64,000 bases of DNA, from positions 1 through 64,000 of the forward strand of contig CATIQU010000015.1 in the NCBI GenBank assembly GCA_949519155.1. The letters are read 5' to 3'. Both the position numbers and the translations under genes were made by a program. This DNA comes from Polaribacter sp. SA4-10. Lineage in GTDB: Bacteria; Bacteroidota; Bacteroidia; Flavobacteriales; Flavobacteriaceae. The notes beneath the pieces were generated by a model. That model was not told the origin of the DNA. It saw nothing but the letters and a program-made list of their open reading frames with translations, and ran no database searches. Shown here piece by piece: positions 1-10,870 of this stretch; within the stretch, counting starts at the first letter, position 1; each line of letters begins with the position of its first letter.

Positions 1-457
1 TACACCAGATAAAGAAGCTGAAGCTCAAGAAGCTGGAGCTGATTATGTTGGTTTAGACGAATACCTTCAGAAAATTAAAGGAGGTTGGACAGACGTAGAC
101 GTTATTATCACTATGCCTAGTGTAATGGGTAAATTAGGTCCTTTAGGAAGAGTTTTAGGTCCTAGAGGTTTAATGCCTAACCCAAAAACAGGTACAGTAA
201 CTATGGATGTTGCAAAAGCAGTAAAAGAAGTGAAAGCAGGTAAGATAGATTTCAAAGTTGATAAAACAGGAATCATTCATGCAGCTGTAGCAAAATCATC
301 TTTTGATGCTGATAAAATTGCAGAAAATGCAAATGAATTATTACAAACAATTATTAAATTGAAACCAACAGCATCAAAAGGAGCATACATTAAGAGCGTT
401 TTTATGAGTTCTACAATGAGTCCTAGTGTTGAAGTTGATGTTAAATCTGTTTCGTAA
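1..457 (+). CDS. rplA: Ribosomal protein L1, 3' part (5' end outside window)
   Basis: The reading frame is open from base 2 to a TAA at 455-457, so the gene starts before the window. The translated tail has the L1 signature around [20 protein letters not shown] and the usual C-terminal end. L1 binds 23S rRNA at the L1 stalk and in many bacteria represses its own mRNA. Only about 151 residues of roughly 230 are visible. The ATG at 113 lies inside the conserved core and is not the real start. It is followed after 20 bases by rplJ, the standard L1-L10 order. Confidence 0.97.
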   Translation, partial: TPDKEAEAQEAGADYVGLDEYLQKIKGGWTDVDVIITMPSVMGKLGPLGRVLGPRGLMPNPKTGTVTMDVAKAVKEVKAGKIDFKVDKTGIIHAAVAKSSFDADKIAENANELLQTIIKLKPTASKGAYIKSVFMSSTMSPSVEVDVKSVS

Positions 458-477
458 GCAGTTAAAAATGTATCATT

Positions 478-993
478 ATGACTAGAGAAGAAAAATCACA
501 AGTAATACAAGATTTAACAGTTACGTTAGCACGAACTAATACCATCTATTTAGCAGATATTTCTGGATTAGATGCATTAGCTACATCAAATTTACGTAGA
601 GCTTGTTTTAAAGCTAACGTTCAACTAGCTGTTGTTAAAAACACATTGTTATCAAAAGCAATGGAAGCTTCTGATAAGGAGTTTGGAGAATTACAGGATA
701 TATTAAAAGGAAATACTTCTTTAATGATTTCTGAGGCAAGTAATGCACCTGCTAAAGTAATTAAGGAGTTCAGAAAAAAATCAGATAAGCCATTATTAAA
801 AGGTGCTTACATTGAAGAGGCTATTTACGTTGGAGATAATCAACTAGAGTCTCTTGTAAATGTAAAATCTAAAGATGAACTTATTGGAGATATCCTTACA
901 TTATTACAATCACCTGCTAAAAATGTTATTTCAGCATTACAATCAAGTGGAGGTAAACTTTCTGGTATTTTACAAACATTATCAGATAAATAA
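478..993 (+). CDS. rplJ: Ribosomal protein L10
   Basis: A 171-residue protein of the L10 family: an N-terminal rRNA-binding domain that opens with MTREEKSQVIQDL and a helical C-terminal tail (about residues 130-171) that would hold L7/L12 dimers. It forms the base of the ribosomal stalk that recruits translation factors. It lies between rplA and rplL as in other bacteria. No Shine-Dalgarno site is seen ahead of the ATG, which is normal for this phylum. Confidence 0.97.
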   Translation: MTREEKSQVIQDLTVTLARTNTIYLADISGLDALATSNLRRACFKANVQLAVVKNTLLSKAMEASDKEFGELQDILKGNTSLMISEASNAPAKVIKEFRKKSDKPLLKGAYIEEAIYVGDNQLESLVNVKSKDELIGDILTLLQSPAKNVISALQSSGGKLSGILQTLSDK

Positions 994-1041
994 ATTAGCG
1001 CATTAATAAACTAAATAATAAAAATTTTTAAAACAATTGAA

Positions 1042-1416
1042 ATGGCAGATTTAAAAGATTTCGCAGAACAATTAGTTAACTTAACTGTAAAAGAGGTTAA
1101 TGAATTGGCTGGTATTTTAAAAGATGAGTATGGTATCGAACCTGCAGCAGCAGCTGTAGCTGTTGCTGGACCAGCAGCAGGAGGTGGCGATGCAGCCGAA
1201 GAGCAAACAGAATTTGATGTAATCTTAAAAGCAGCAGGTGGTTCTAAACTAGCAGTTGTAAAATTAGTTAAGGAATTAACTGGTTTAGGATTAAAAGAAG
1301 CTAAAGGTATCGTTGATAGCGCACCAGCAGCAGTAAAAGAAGGTGTAACTAAAGATGAGGCAGAAGGTCTTAAAAAATCTTTAGAAGAAGCTGGAGCTGA
1401 GGTAGAGCTTAAATAA
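1042..1416 (+). CDS. rplL: Ribosomal protein L7/L12
   Basis: A 124-residue protein with the L7/L12 layout: an N-terminal dimerisation helix region (about 1-35), an Ala-rich flexible hinge (about 36-52, with [15 protein letters not shown]), and a C-terminal domain containing [19 protein letters not shown] that contacts elongation factors. The long reverse-strand frame over it (1011-1448) is a composition shadow. It is the last ribosomal gene before rpoB and is followed by hairpins at 1424-1441 and 1454-1492. Confidence 0.97.
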   Translation: MADLKDFAEQLVNLTVKEVNELAGILKDEYGIEPAAAAVAVAGPAAGGGDAAEEQTEFDVILKAAGGSKLAVVKLVKELTGLGLKEAKGIVDSAPAAVKEGVTKDEAEGLKKSLEEAGAEVELK

Positions 1417-1423
1417 GCTACTC

Positions 1424-1441
1424 TCCCGAAATTATCCGGGA
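1424..1441 (+). other. Short hairpin just after rplL
   Basis: TCCCG at 1424-1428 pairs with CGGGA at 1437-1441 around an 8-base loop, 7 bases after the rplL stop. No T-run follows, so it is not an ordinary intrinsic terminator. It may be a processing or 3'-end protection structure. Confidence 0.45.
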
Positions 1442-1453
1442 ACAACAAATTAA

Positions 1454-1492
1454 GGTTTAGGTACTAAAAATTCACGTTTTTAGTCCTAAACC
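1454..1492 (+). promoter_or_regulatory. Long hairpin between rplL and rpoB
   Basis: GGTTTAGG-T-ACTAAAAA at 1454-1470 can pair with TTTTTAGT-C-CTAAACC at 1477-1492 around a 6-base loop, a stem of about 15 pairs. There is no T-run directly after the stem. In other bacteria the rplL-rpoB gap holds an attenuator and an RNase III site that make rpo expression lower than rpl expression; a similar role here is inference. Confidence 0.6.
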
Positions 1493-1540
1493 ATTTTGTG
1501 TATATATTCGTTTTTATTTTAATTAAAAATATATTCTCTT

Positions 1541-4500
1541 TTGGCAACGAAAAACACCACTGAAAGAATCAACTTCGCAACTTCGAAATTAGGTACAGAT
1601 TATCCAGATTTTCTAGATATTCAGGTAAAGTCATTTCAAGACTTTTTCCAGTTACAAACTAAAGCAGATGAAAGAGGAGAGGAAGGTTTGTATAAAACCT
1701 TCATGGATAATTTCCCAATTACAGATACTAGAAATCAATTCGTATTAGAATTTTTAGACTATTTTGTAGACCCCCCAAGATACAGTATTCAAGAATGTAT
1801 AGAAAGAGGATTAACACATAGTGTTCCTTTAAAAGCACGTTTAAAGCTTTTCTGTACAGATCCAGAGCACGAAGATTTCGAAACTATTGTACAAGATGTT
1901 TATTTAGGGACTATTCCTTACATGACCAACTCAGGTACTTTTGTAATTAACGGTGCAGAACGTGTAGTTGTTTCTCAATTACATAGATCTCCAGGTGTAT
2001 TCTTTGGACAATCCTTCCATGCAAACGGTACCAAATTATATTCAGCAAGAGTAATTCCTTTTAAAGGTTCTTGGATTGAATTCGCTACCGATATCAATCA
2101 AGTGATGTACGCTTATATTGATAGAAAGAAAAAATTACCAGTGACCACTTTATTCAGAGCCATCGGTTTTGAAAGAGATAAGGACATTTTAGAGATTTTT
2201 AACTTAGCAGAAGAAGTTAAGGTTTCTAAAGCTGGATTAAAAAAAGTACTAGGACGTAAGTTAGCGGCTAGAGTTTTAAAAACTTGGCATGAAGATTTCG
2301 TAGATGAAGATACTGGAGAAGTTGTATCTATTGAAAGAAACGAAATCATTTTAGATAGAGATACGGTTTTAGAAAAAGAGCATATTGAAGAAATAATGGA
2401 AGCGGGTTCAAAAACGGTCTTGTTGCACAAACAAGATAATTTGCATGCAGATTATTCGATTATACATAATACACTACAAAAAGATCCTACAAACTCTGAA
2501 AAAGAAGCTGTAGAACATATTTATAGACAATTACGTAATGCTGAACCGCCAGATGAAGAGACGGCAAGAGGTATTATCGATAAATTATTCTTCTCGGAAC
2601 AACGTTACAATTTAGGTGAAGTTGGTCGTTTTAGAATGAATATTAAATTAGGTTTAGATGAGCCAATCACTCAAAAAGTATTAACAAAACTTGATATTAT
2701 TACAATCATCAAGTATTTGATTGAATTGATTAATTCTAAAGCCGAAGTAGATGATATTGATCACTTATCAAACCGTCGTGTAAGAACAGTTGGAGAACAA
2801 TTGGCACAACAATTTGGTGTTGGTTTAGCCCGTATGGCGAGAACCATCCGTGAGCGTATGAATGTACGTGATAACGAAGTTTTTACTCCTATTGATTTAA
2901 TTAATGCGAAGACACTTTCTTCTGTAATTAATTCATTTTTTGGAACGAATCAGTTGTCTCAATTTATGGATCAAACAAATCCATTAGCAGAAATTACGCA
3001 CAAGCGTCGTTTATCTGCACTTGGACCTGGTGGTTTATCAAGAGAAAGAGCAGGTTTTGAGGTACGTGATGTTCACTATACTCATTACGGTCGTCTTTGT
3101 CCAATTGAAACTCCAGAGGGACCAAACATTGGTTTGATTTCTTCACTTTCTGTTTTTGCAAAAGTGAATAATTTAGGATTTATTGAAACTCCTTATATAA
3201 AGGTAGAAGAAGGGAATCTTGATCTAGAGCACAAGCACATTTATTTAAGTGCAGAAGAAGAAGAAGGAATGAAGTTTGCGCAATCGAATATTGAGGTTGA
3301 TGCAAAAGGTGTTTTACAAGGTGATCGTGTTATTTCACGTGAAGGAGGAGATTTTCCAGTAGTATCTACGAGTGAAGTAGATTATATGGATGTTGCTCCA
3401 AATCAAATTGCCTCTATATCAGCATCTTTAATTCCATTCTTAGAACATGATGATGCCAACCGAGCATTAATGGGATCGAACATGATGCGTCAAGCAGTTC
3501 CATTATTACGTCCACAAGCACCAATTGTTGGTACAGGTTTAGAAAGAAGAGTTGCAAAAGACTCAAGAATCTTAATCAATGCTGAAGGAAGCGGAGTTGT
3601 AGAATATGTAGATGCAAACGTCATTACAATTAAGTATGATAGAACCGACGAAGAAAAACTAGTTAGTTTTGAATCTGATGAGAAATCGTATAACCTAATT
3701 AAGTTTAGAAAAACCAATCAAGGAACCAACATCAACCTAAAACCTATTGTACAAAAAGGAGATAGAGTTGAAGAAGGACAGGTTCTATGTGAAGGATATG
3801 CAACACAAAAAGGAGAATTAGCCTTAGGAATTAATATGAAAGTAGCCTTTATGCCTTGGAAAGGGTATAATTTTGAGGATGCGATTGTAATTTCAGAAAG
3901 AGTAGTTCGTGAAGACATCTTTACATCAATACATATTGATGAGTATTCTTTAGACGTAAGAGATACAAAATTAGGAACTGAAGAGTTGACTAATGATATT
4001 CCAAACGTTTCAGAAGAAGCTACAAAAGATTTAGATGAAAATGGAATGATTCGTATTGGAGCTGAAGTAAATCCAGGCGATATCCTAATTGGTAAGATTA
4101 CACCAAAAGGAGAATCAGATCCAACTCCAGAAGAAAAATTATTACGTGCTATTTTTGGTGATAAAGCAGGTGATGTAAAAGATGCATCATTAAAAGCTTC
4201 TCCATCATTAAGAGGGGTAGTAATTGATAAGAAATTATTTAGAAGAGCTGTAAAAGATAAAAACAAGAGATTAAGAGATAAAGAAGCAGTAGCTACTTTA
4301 GAATCTTCTTTTGTTTCTAAATTTGAAGTTTTAAAAGACAGTTTAATCGATAAGTTATTTGGTCTAATAAGCGGGAAAACTTCACAAGGAGTCTTTAATG
4401 ATTTAGGCGAAGAAGTATTACCAAAAGGTAAGAAATATACTCTTAAAATGTTAAATTCTGTAGACGATTATGTGCATTTAACAGGATCTTGGACAACAGA

Positions 4501-5353
4501 TGATACTTTAAACTCATTAGTAGGTGAATTAGTTCACAACTATAAAATTAAAGTAAACGATTTGCAAGGTAGTTTACGTCGTCAGAAATTTACAATTTCT
4601 GTAGGAGATGAATTACCAGCAGGAATCTTAAAATTAGCCAAAGTTTATATTGCCAAAAAACGAAAGTTAAAAGTGGGTGATAAAATGGCGGGTCGTCACG
4701 GAAACAAGGGTATTGTTGCTCGTATTGTAAGAGCTGAAGATATGCCTTTCTTAGAAGACGGAACACCAGTAGACATTGTTCTAAATCCGTTAGGAGTCCC
4801 TTCTCGTATGAACATTGGTCAGATTTATGAAACTGTTCTTGGTTGGGCAGGTCAGAAATTAGGAACTACTTATGCAACGCCAATTTTTGACGGAGCATCT
4901 TTAGATCAAATCAATGAGATTACAGATCAAGCAGGTGTGCCAAGATTTGGACATACTTATTTATATGATGGAGGAACAGGAAAACGTTTCGATCAGCCAG
5001 CAACGGTTGGAATCATCTATATGATTAAGTTAGGACACATGATTGAAGATAAGATGCACGCACGTTCTATTGGACCTTATTCCCTAATTACACAACAACC
5101 ATTAGGAGGTAAAGCTCAATTTGGAGGTCAACGTTTTGGAGAGATGGAAGTATGGGCCTTAGAAGCATATGGTGCTTCAAGTATCTTGAGAGAAATCTTA
5201 ACTGTAAAATCTGATGATGTAATGGGAAGAGCCAAAACATACGAAAGTATTGTGAAAGGTGAACCAATGCCAGAACCAGGTTTACCAGAATCATTTAATG
5301 TATTAATGCACGAACTGAAAGGTTTAGGATTAGACGTTAGATTAGAAGAATAG
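1541..5353 (+). CDS. rpoB: RNA polymerase beta subunit
   Basis: A 1270-residue RNA polymerase beta subunit. Conserved pieces include the rifampicin-pocket region ([20 protein letters not shown], then [20 protein letters not shown]), the GRHGNKG segment near the active site and the C-terminal clamp segment ending in LRLEE-like residues. The start is a TTG at 1541 giving an N-terminus MATKNTTER; no ATG in frame is available before conserved sequence. No clear Shine-Dalgarno site precedes it. Co-transcribed with rpoC 102 bases downstream. Confidence 0.98.
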   Translation: MATKNTTERINFATSKLGTDYPDFLDIQVKSFQDFFQLQTKADERGEEGLYKTFMDNFPITDTRNQFVLEFLDYFVDPPRYSIQECIERGLTHSVPLKARLKLFCTDPEHEDFETIVQDVYLGTIPYMTNSGTFVINGAERVVVSQLHRSPGVFFGQSFHANGTKLYSARVIPFKGSWIEFATDINQVMYAYIDRKKKLPVTTLFRAIGFERDKDILEIFNLAEEVKVSKAGLKKVLGRKLAARVLKTWHEDFVDEDTGEVVSIERNEIILDRDTVLEKEHIEEIMEAGSKTVLLHKQDNLHADYSIIHNTLQKDPTNSEKEAVEHIYRQLRNAEPPDEETARGIIDKLFFSEQRYNLGEVGRFRMNIKLGLDEPITQKVLTKLDIITIIKYLIELINSKAEVDDIDHLSNRRVRTVGEQLAQQFGVGLARMARTIRERMNVRDNEVFTPIDLINAKTLSSVINSFFGTNQLSQFMDQTNPLAEITHKRRLSALGPGGLSRERAGFEVRDVHYTHYGRLCPIETPEGPNIGLISSLSVFAKVNNLGFIETPYIKVEEGNLDLEHKHIYLSAEEEEGMKFAQSNIEVDAKGVLQGDRVISREGGDFPVVSTSEVDYMDVAPNQIASISASLIPFLEHDDANRALMGSNMMRQAVPLLRPQAPIVGTGLERRVAKDSRILINAEGSGVVEYVDANVITIKYDRTDEEKLVSFESDEKSYNLIKFRKTNQGTNINLKPIVQKGDRVEEGQVLCEGYATQKGELALGINMKVAFMPWKGYNFEDAIVISERVVREDIFTSIHIDEYSLDVRDTKLGTEELTNDIPNVSEEATKDLDENGMIRIGAEVNPGDILIGKITPKGESDPTPEEKLLRAIFGDKAGDVKDASLKASPSLRGVVIDKKLFRRAVKDKNKRLRDKEAVATLESSFVSKFEVLKDSLIDKLFGLISGKTSQGVFNDLGEEVLPKGKKYTLKMLNSVDDYVHLTGSWTTDDTLNSLVGELVHNYKIKVNDLQGSLRRQKFTISVGDELPAGILKLAKVYIAKKRKLKVGDKMAGRHGNKGIVARIVRAEDMPFLEDGTPVDIVLNPLGVPSRMNIGQIYETVLGWAGQKLGTTYATPIFDGASLDQINEITDQAGVPRFGHTYLYDGGTGKRFDQPATVGIIYMIKLGHMIEDKMHARSIGPYSLITQQPLGGKAQFGGQRFGEMEVWALEAYGASSILREILTVKSDDVMGRAKTYESIVKGEPMPEPGLPESFNVLMHELKGLGLDVRLEE

Positions 5354-5360
5354 CAAAAAT

Positions 5361-5399
5361 TGATGATAGAAGTTGATGCAAGTCAGCTTCTATCCATCA
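5361..5399 (+). promoter_or_regulatory. Long hairpin in the rpoB-rpoC gap
   Basis: TGATG-ATAGAAG-TTGA (5361-5376) can pair with TCAG-CTTCTAT-CCATCA (5383-5399) with one bulged base and one G-U pair around a short loop. It begins 7 bases after the rpoB stop. The pairing is seen directly; a role in mRNA processing or in balancing rpoB and rpoC is inference. Confidence 0.5.
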
Positions 5400-5410
5400 T
5401 ATATTAATAA

Positions 5411-5430
5411 GTCTCTTAGAGACCGTTTTT
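5411..5430 (+). promoter_or_regulatory. Small hairpin with T-run before rpoC
   Basis: GTCTC (5411-5415) and GAGAC (5419-5423) form a short stem with a 3-base loop, followed by CGTTTTT. The arrangement looks like a weak terminator or attenuator inside the operon. The stem is short and the loop tight, so efficient termination is unlikely. Confidence 0.35.
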
Positions 5431-5455
5431 ACAATTTTAATTCGAATCCATTACC

Positions 5456-8400
5456 ATGGCAAGAAAACACGAGAAGTACACTGTAAAAAAGTTTAATAAA
5501 ATCTCCATTGGTTTATCATCACCAGAGTCTATTTTAGAGATTTCTAAAGGTGAAGTTTTAAAACCAGAAACAATTAATTACCGTACCCACAAACCAGAAA
5601 GAGATGGTTTATTCTGTGAGCGTATTTTTGGTCCTGTAAAGGATTATGAATGTGCTTGTGGAAAATATAAAAGAATCCGTTACAAAGGAATCGTTTGTGA
5701 TCGATGTGGTGTAGAAGTAACAGAAAAGAAAGTACGTAGAGATAGAGTAGGACATATCAATTTGGTAGTTCCTGTAGCTCATATTTGGTACTTTAGATCA
5801 TTGCCTAACAAAATGGGATACCTTTTAGGATTGCCATCTAAAAAGTTAGACATGATTATTTACTACGAAAGATACGTAGTAATACAACCCGGTATTGCAA
5901 AAAATGCTGAAGGAGAATCTTTACAAAAAATGGACTTCTTAACAGAAGAAGAATATTTAGATATTTTAGAAGAAATTCCAGCAGAAAACCAATATTTAGA
6001 AGACGCAGACCCAAACAAGTTTATCGCCAAAATGGGAGCTGAGTGTTTAATTGACTTATTAGCACGCATCGATTTAGAAGCATTGTCTTTTGAATTAAGA
6101 CACAAAGCAAATACGGAAACTTCTAAACAAAGAAAAACAGAAGCTTTAAAGCGTTTAAATGTTGTTGAAGCATTTAAAGATTCTCAGAAAAATAGAGAAA
6201 ACAATCCAGAGTGGATGATCATGAAGGTAGTTCCGGTAATACCACCAGAATTACGTCCATTAGTTCCCTTAGATGGAGGTCGTTTTGCAACTTCAGATTT
6301 AAATGATTTATACAGAAGAGTTATTATTAGAAACAATCGTTTAAAAAGATTGGTTGAAATAAAAGCTCCAGAAGTTATTTTACGTAATGAGAAGCGTATG
6401 TTACAAGAATCAGTAGATTCATTGTTTGACAATACACGTAAATCATCTGCAGTAAAAACAGAATCTAACAGACCTTTAAAATCTTTATCAGATTCATTAA
6501 AAGGAAAACAAGGACGTTTCCGTCAGAATTTATTAGGAAAGCGTGTTGATTATTCTGCACGTTCTGTAATTGTTGTTGGACCTGAATTAAGATTGTCAGA
6601 ATGTGGTATTCCTAAGGATATGGCAGCTGAGCTTTACAAGCCTTTCGTAATCCGTAAATTGATTGAAAGAGGAATTGTAAAAACAGTAAAATCTGCAAAG
6701 AAAATTATAGACAGAAAAGAACCAGTTGTTTGGGATATTTTAGAAAATGTAATCAAAGGACACCCTGTTTTATTAAACAGAGCGCCTACTTTACACAGAC
6801 TAGGTATACAAGCTTTTCAACCAAAATTAATTGAAGGAAAAGCAATCCAATTACATCCATTAGCATGTTCTGCATTTAATGCGGATTTTGATGGGGATCA
6901 AATGGCAGTGCATTTACCATTAGGACCAGAAGCTATTTTAGAAGCGCAAATATTAATGCTAGCTTCTCACAATATCTTAAATCCTGCCAATGGTGCTCCA
7001 GTAACTGTACCTTCACAGGATATGGTACTTGGTTTGTACTATATGACAAAAGAAAGAATCTCTACTCCAGAAGTACCAATTAAAGGAGAAGGATTAACTT
7101 TCTATTCACCAGAAGAGGTAACGATTGCTTTTAACGAAGAAATGGTTGACTTAAATGCTGGTATTAAAGTAAGGACTCAAGATGTTGACGAAAACGGAGA
7201 CCAAGTAACGAAGATTATAGCAACTACTGTTGGTAGAGTTTTATTTAACGAAGTTGTTCCTCCAGCTGCTGGATATATCAATGAAGTATTGACTAAGAAA
7301 AACTTAAGAGGAATTATTGGTGGTGTTTTAAAAGCGACTGATATTCCTACAACAGGTGATTTCTTAGACGAGATAAAAAACATGGGTTATAAATTTGCCT
7401 TCCAAGGTGGTTTATCATTCAGTTTAGGAGATATTATTATTCCTAAAGAAAAAGCAGGAATGATTGCTGAAGCGAATAAAGAAGTGGATGGAATTATTTC
7501 GAATTACAACATGGGAATGTTAACGCAAAAAGAGCGTTACAATCAGGTAATTGATATTTGGGGTAGAACCAATAATGATTTAACTGAGTTGTCTATGAAG
7601 CGCTTGCGAGAAGACCAACAAGGTTTCAACTCGGTATATATGATGCTTGATTCTGGTGCTCGTGGATCTAAAGAACAGATTCGTCAGTTAACTGGTATGC
7701 GTGGATTAATGGCGAAGCCTAAAAAATCGACTGCCGGTGGTGGTGAAATTATTGAAAATCCAATTCTTTCTAACTTTAAGGAAGGATTATCGATTCATGA
7801 ATACTTTATCTCTACGCACGGTGCACGTAAAGGATTAGCAGATACCGCTTTAAAGACGGCCGATGCAGGTTACTTAACTCGTCGTTTAGTAGATGTTTCA
7901 CAAGATGTAATTGTGAATCAAGAAGATTGTGGAACTTTAAGAGGATTAGAAGTTACCCCATTAAAGAAAAATGATGAGATTGTAGAATCTTTATCAGATA
8001 GAATAGAAGGACGTGTTTCTTTACAAGATGTATATCTACCCAATTCAGATGATGAGTTAATGGTTGCAGCAGGAGAATCTATTTCTATTAAAATAGCAGA
8101 TGCTATTCAAGCAGCTGGTATTGACAGAGTAGAAGTAAGATCTGCATTAACCTGTGAGTCTCCGAAAGGAATTTGTGCAAAGTGTTACGGACAGAGTTTA
8201 TCTACCCGTAGCAAAGTACAAATTGGAGAAGCAGTTGGTGTAATTGCAGCACAATCTATTGGAGAACCAGGAACACAGTTAACATTACGTACATTCCACG
8301 TTGGTGGGGTTGCCGGAAATATTTCAGAAGAGAATAAATTAACAGCCAAGTTTGAAGGGAAAGTTACCATCGAAGATTTACGTACTGTTAAAGGTAAAGA

Positions 8401-9733
8401 TAATGACGGTAAGGAAGTTGATATCGTAATTTCTAGAACAGCAGAAATTAAAGTTACTGACAAGAAAACTGGCATTACTCTAAGTACCAATATTATTCCT
8501 TATGGTTCTTATATTTTCGATAAAGATCGAAAATCAATCAAAAAAGGAGATGTCATTTGTCAATGGGATCCATTTAACGGTGTTATTGTTTCAGAATTTG
8601 GAGGAAAAGTGAAGTTTGATAATTTAGAACAAGGTATGAACTACTCTGTTGAAATTGATGAGCAAACTGGTTTCCAAGAGAAAGTAATGACAGACTCTAA
8701 GAACAAGAAAATTATCGCTTCTTTAATTATTGAAGATAAAGACGGTAGCGCATTACGTTCTTATAGTTTGCCTGTAGGTGCACACTTAATGGTAAGTGAT
8801 GGAGACAAAGTTGAATCCGGTCATACGTTGGTGAAAATACCTCGTAAGTCTGGTAAAGCTGGTGATATTACAGGGGGTCTACCTCGTGTAACGGAATTAT
8901 TTGAAGCACGTAACCCATCCAATCCTTCTGTAGTTTCAGAAATAGACGGTGTTGTTTCTTTCGGGAAAATCAAACGTGGTAACAGAGAAATTATCGTAGA
9001 ATCTAAAACAGGAGATCTAAGTAAATACTTAGTAAAACTATCGAATCAGATTTTAGTACAAGAGAATGACTTTATCAAAGCAGGAATGCCATTATCTGAC
9101 GGAGCAACAACTCCTTCAGATATTTTAAGAATTAAAGGCCCTTCTGCAGTTCAAGAATACTTAGTAAATGAAATACAAGAAGTATATCGTTTGCAGGGTG
9201 TGAAGATTAATGATAAGCATTTCGAAGTTGTTGTTCGTCAAATGATGCGTAAAGTGAAGATTATCGATTCAGGAGATACTTTATTCCTAGAGAATCAATT
9301 GATTCATAAAATTGACTTTATCAAAGACAACGACGCTATTTACGGAATGAAAGTTGTTGAAAGTGCTGGAGATTCTGAAAATTTAACTGCCGGGCAAATT
9401 ATTACTGCACGTCAATTAAGAGATGAAAATTCTTTATTAAGAAGAAATGATCTTAATTTAGTAGAAGCAAGAGATGCCAAACCAGCAACTGCAGAGCAGG
9501 TTTTGCAAGGTATTACAAGAGCTTCTTTACAGACAAAATCATTTATATCTGCGGCTTCTTTCCAGGAAACAACCAAAGTGTTAAATGAAGCAGCTGTAAA
9601 CGGTAAAATAGATACATTAGAAGGCTTGAAAGAGAATGTAATTGTTGGTAAGAGAATACCAGCAGGAACAGGAATGAGAAAGTACGATCATATTTTAGTG
9701 GGACCAAAAGACGAAATAGAAGAAAGTTTCTAG
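5456..9733 (+). CDS. rpoC: RNA polymerase beta' subunit
   Basis: A 1425-residue beta' subunit. The N-terminal zinc ribbon is present ([20 protein letters not shown]). The catalytic loop [12 protein letters not shown], whose three Asp residues hold the active-site magnesium, lies near residue 476. A second cysteine cluster is present near the C-terminal third ([14 protein letters not shown]), followed by the trigger-loop neighbourhood and a tail ending in IEESF. The ATG at 5456 is the first start that keeps the conserved N-terminus. Followed by a strong terminator. Confidence 0.98.
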   Translation: MARKHEKYTVKKFNKISIGLSSPESILEISKGEVLKPETINYRTHKPERDGLFCERIFGPVKDYECACGKYKRIRYKGIVCDRCGVEVTEKKVRRDRVGHINLVVPVAHIWYFRSLPNKMGYLLGLPSKKLDMIIYYERYVVIQPGIAKNAEGESLQKMDFLTEEEYLDILEEIPAENQYLEDADPNKFIAKMGAECLIDLLARIDLEALSFELRHKANTETSKQRKTEALKRLNVVEAFKDSQKNRENNPEWMIMKVVPVIPPELRPLVPLDGGRFATSDLNDLYRRVIIRNNRLKRLVEIKAPEVILRNEKRMLQESVDSLFDNTRKSSAVKTESNRPLKSLSDSLKGKQGRFRQNLLGKRVDYSARSVIVVGPELRLSECGIPKDMAAELYKPFVIRKLIERGIVKTVKSAKKIIDRKEPVVWDILENVIKGHPVLLNRAPTLHRLGIQAFQPKLIEGKAIQLHPLACSAFNADFDGDQMAVHLPLGPEAILEAQILMLASHNILNPANGAPVTVPSQDMVLGLYYMTKERISTPEVPIKGEGLTFYSPEEVTIAFNEEMVDLNAGIKVRTQDVDENGDQVTKIIATTVGRVLFNEVVPPAAGYINEVLTKKNLRGIIGGVLKATDIPTTGDFLDEIKNMGYKFAFQGGLSFSLGDIIIPKEKAGMIAEANKEVDGIISNYNMGMLTQKERYNQVIDIWGRTNNDLTELSMKRLREDQQGFNSVYMMLDSGARGSKEQIRQLTGMRGLMAKPKKSTAGGGEIIENPILSNFKEGLSIHEYFISTHGARKGLADTALKTADAGYLTRRLVDVSQDVIVNQEDCGTLRGLEVTPLKKNDEIVESLSDRIEGRVSLQDVYLPNSDDELMVAAGESISIKIADAIQAAGIDRVEVRSALTCESPKGICAKCYGQSLSTRSKVQIGEAVGVIAAQSIGEPGTQLTLRTFHVGGVAGNISEENKLTAKFEGKVTIEDLRTVKGKDNDGKEVDIVISRTAEIKVTDKKTGITLSTNIIPYGSYIFDKDRKSIKKGDVICQWDPFNGVIVSEFGGKVKFDNLEQGMNYSVEIDEQTGFQEKVMTDSKNKKIIASLIIEDKDGSALRSYSLPVGAHLMVSDGDKVESGHTLVKIPRKSGKAGDITGGLPRVTELFEARNPSNPSVVSEIDGVVSFGKIKRGNREIIVESKTGDLSKYLVKLSNQILVQENDFIKAGMPLSDGATTPSDILRIKGPSAVQEYLVNEIQEVYRLQGVKINDKHFEVVVRQMMRKVKIIDSGDTLFLENQLIHKIDFIKDNDAIYGMKVVESAGDSENLTAGQIITARQLRDENSLLRRNDLNLVEARDAKPATAEQVLQGITRASLQTKSFISAASFQETTKVLNEAAVNGKIDTLEGLKENVIVGKRIPAGTGMRKYDHILVGPKDEIEESF

Positions 9734-9760
9734 AGTATCTTCCCAGTTTTATAAATTTTA

Positions 9761-9814
9761 AAAGTTGAATTGTTTATTGTAATTTTATTACAGGACTCAA
9801 TTCAACTTTTTTTT
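9761..9814 (+). terminator. Intrinsic terminator of the rpl-rpo operon
   Basis: AAAGTTGAATTG near 9762 pairs with CAATTCAACTTT near 9798-9809 across a loop of about 24 bases, and the 3' arm runs into eight T residues. It lies 28 bases after the rpoC stop. Confidence 0.8.
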
Positions 9815-9846
9815 ATACATTTAATAGCGAATCAATCACACAATTT

Positions 9847-9852
9847 AAGGAG
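9847..9852 (+). promoter_or_regulatory. Shine-Dalgarno site of the DUF3467 gene
   Basis: AAGGAG sits 7 bases before the ATG at 9860. This is one of the few good Shine-Dalgarno sequences in the window, where most starts have none, and it fixes the start of the DUF3467 gene. Confidence 0.6.
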
Positions 9853-9859
9853 ATAAAAT

Positions 9860-10171
9860 ATGGAAGAAAATAAAAATAAAGACGGACAGTTAAATATTGA
9901 ATTAGATCAAGAAATTGCCGAAGGAACCTATTCTAACTTGGCAATTATCAATCACTCTATGTCAGAGTTTATTGTAGATTTTATCAATATTATGCCAGGG
10001 GTTCCCAAGGCAAAAGTGAAGTCGAGAATTATTTTAACCCCCCAACACGCAAAAAGGTTAACAAAAGCATTGGCAGACAATGTGAGAAAGTTTGAGAGCG
10101 CACACGGTCAAATAAAAGATGCAGAGCAGCCTCCAATTCCTATGAATTTTGGACCCACAGGACAAGCATAG
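9860..10171 (+). CDS. DUF3467 family protein
   Basis: A 103-residue protein of the DUF3467 family, found after rpoC in many Bacteroidota. The visible features are an acidic, Asn/Lys-rich N-terminus, a central stretch SEFIVDFINIMPG, the segment KSRIILTPQHAKRLTKAL and a Pro-rich end. No signal peptide or membrane segment is seen, so it should be cytosolic. Function is unknown; the conserved place beside the polymerase genes may hint at a link to transcription. It has its own strong ribosome site and its own terminator, so it can be expressed separately from rpoC. Confidence 0.9.
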   Translation: MEENKNKDGQLNIELDQEIAEGTYSNLAIINHSMSEFIVDFINIMPGVPKAKVKSRIILTPQHAKRLTKALADNVRKFESAHGQIKDAEQPPIPMNFGPTGQA

Positions 10172-10192
10172 TTTTCTGATAAAAGAAGCAAA

Positions 10193-10231
10193 TACCCCAA
10201 AACAGTATGCTATTGTTTTGGGGTGTTTTTT
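10193..10231 (+). terminator. Intrinsic terminator after the DUF3467 gene
   Basis: TACCCCAAAACA (from 10193) pairs with TGTTTTGGGGTG (to about 10225) around a short loop and is followed by a run of T. It lies about 20 bases past the stop. Confidence 0.85.
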
Positions 10232-10282
10232 AAGCCATTCTAAATTGGGAAGCAAACATCTATGATTTGGATATACAAAAAT

Positions 10283-10486
10283 CATTCCTATTTTAATTAT
10301 AGGGCTTCCATAGCACTGCGTTGATGAAAAATAAATGAATGTTTTTTTTATTTATAAGGTTTATTTTAAGCACTCTACTTAGGTCGGTTTCCATTTATAG
10401 TAACTACTAGAACTTCCTTCTAAATCCTAACACTTCATTTCATTCGGAAATATTTGTTGATAATTTTTAATAAAAATATATTTCAT
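10283..10486 (-). pseudogene. IS3-family transposase OrfB, decayed N-terminal fragment
   Basis: Reading leftward from an ATG at 10486-10484 the frame gives KYIFIKNYQQIFPNEMKC followed by a stop, then a piece like GSSSSYYKWKPT, and further on, in another register, FIYFSSTQCYGSPIIK. These match in order the OrfB start of IS3 elements (an initial YxFI..n..FPvekMC, an SRSGYYkW motif and a TYGSPRI motif). Stops and frame changes separate the blocks and the DDE core is absent. The ATG overlaps the OrfA stop as ATGA, the normal IS3 arrangement. Confidence 0.72.
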
Positions 10487-10740
10487 CGATCGCTCATAGA
10501 AAAAATGCCGATTGATTTTTTTAATATATCTCGTTCTAATTCAACATCTTTTAGCTTTTTCTCGAACAGACGAACTTTTACTTGTTCTGGAGATAATTTT
10601 AGACGTCCTTTTTTAGGAAAAATTCCTTCTCCAAATTCTTCTAGCTCTCAAGTCAATTCTGAAATTTTTGATTCTTCTTCGCTTTATGTATTAGCTTTGC
10701 GCATAAAAACTGAATCATAAATTTTTCTTTGTTGTTACAT
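10483..10740 (-). pseudogene. IS3-family transposase OrfA, decayed
   Basis: Reading leftward from 10740 the translation starts MxQQRKIYDSVF (x is a stop), contains an in-frame stop before SEEESKISELT, and another before ELEEFGEGIFPKKG, then runs intact through KKLKDVELERDILKKSIGIF to a TGA at 10485-10483. That is the order of IS3/IS150-type OrfA: N-terminal helix-turn-helix entry, then the leucine-zipper end ELERDILKKAxGIFS. The middle of the helix-turn-helix region is missing. The forward 88-residue frame over this DNA (10454-10720) is a shadow. Confidence 0.78.
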
Positions 10741-10842
10741 AAAATAAAATTTATTCTTAAATCTAACTGAAAGTTAAATTAGCAAATCTAGGAAGGGAAG
10801 TGTAGCATGGAGGAGTAGAAAGCAACTTATCAAGACGTTTAC

Positions 10843-10870
10843 ATAACGAAGATTTTAGTCCCTTCGTTAT
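10843..10870 (-). other. Hairpin at the 3' end of the mutase operon
   Basis: ATAACGAAG (10843-10851) and CTTCGTTAT (10862-10870) are perfect inverted repeats around a 10-base loop and reach into the stop codon of the mutase large subunit. No T-run follows on the minus strand, so termination is only possible, not shown. Confidence 0.4.

Noticed and set aside
3718..4266. Reverse frame of 182 codons inside rpoB
   Set aside because: Lies wholly inside rpoB, in a conserved region, with no promoter or family likeness.
10454..10720. Forward 88-codon open frame in the rpoC-mutase gap
   Set aside because: It is Ser/Phe-rich, has no family likeness and is the antisense image of the decayed IS3 OrfA on the minus strand.
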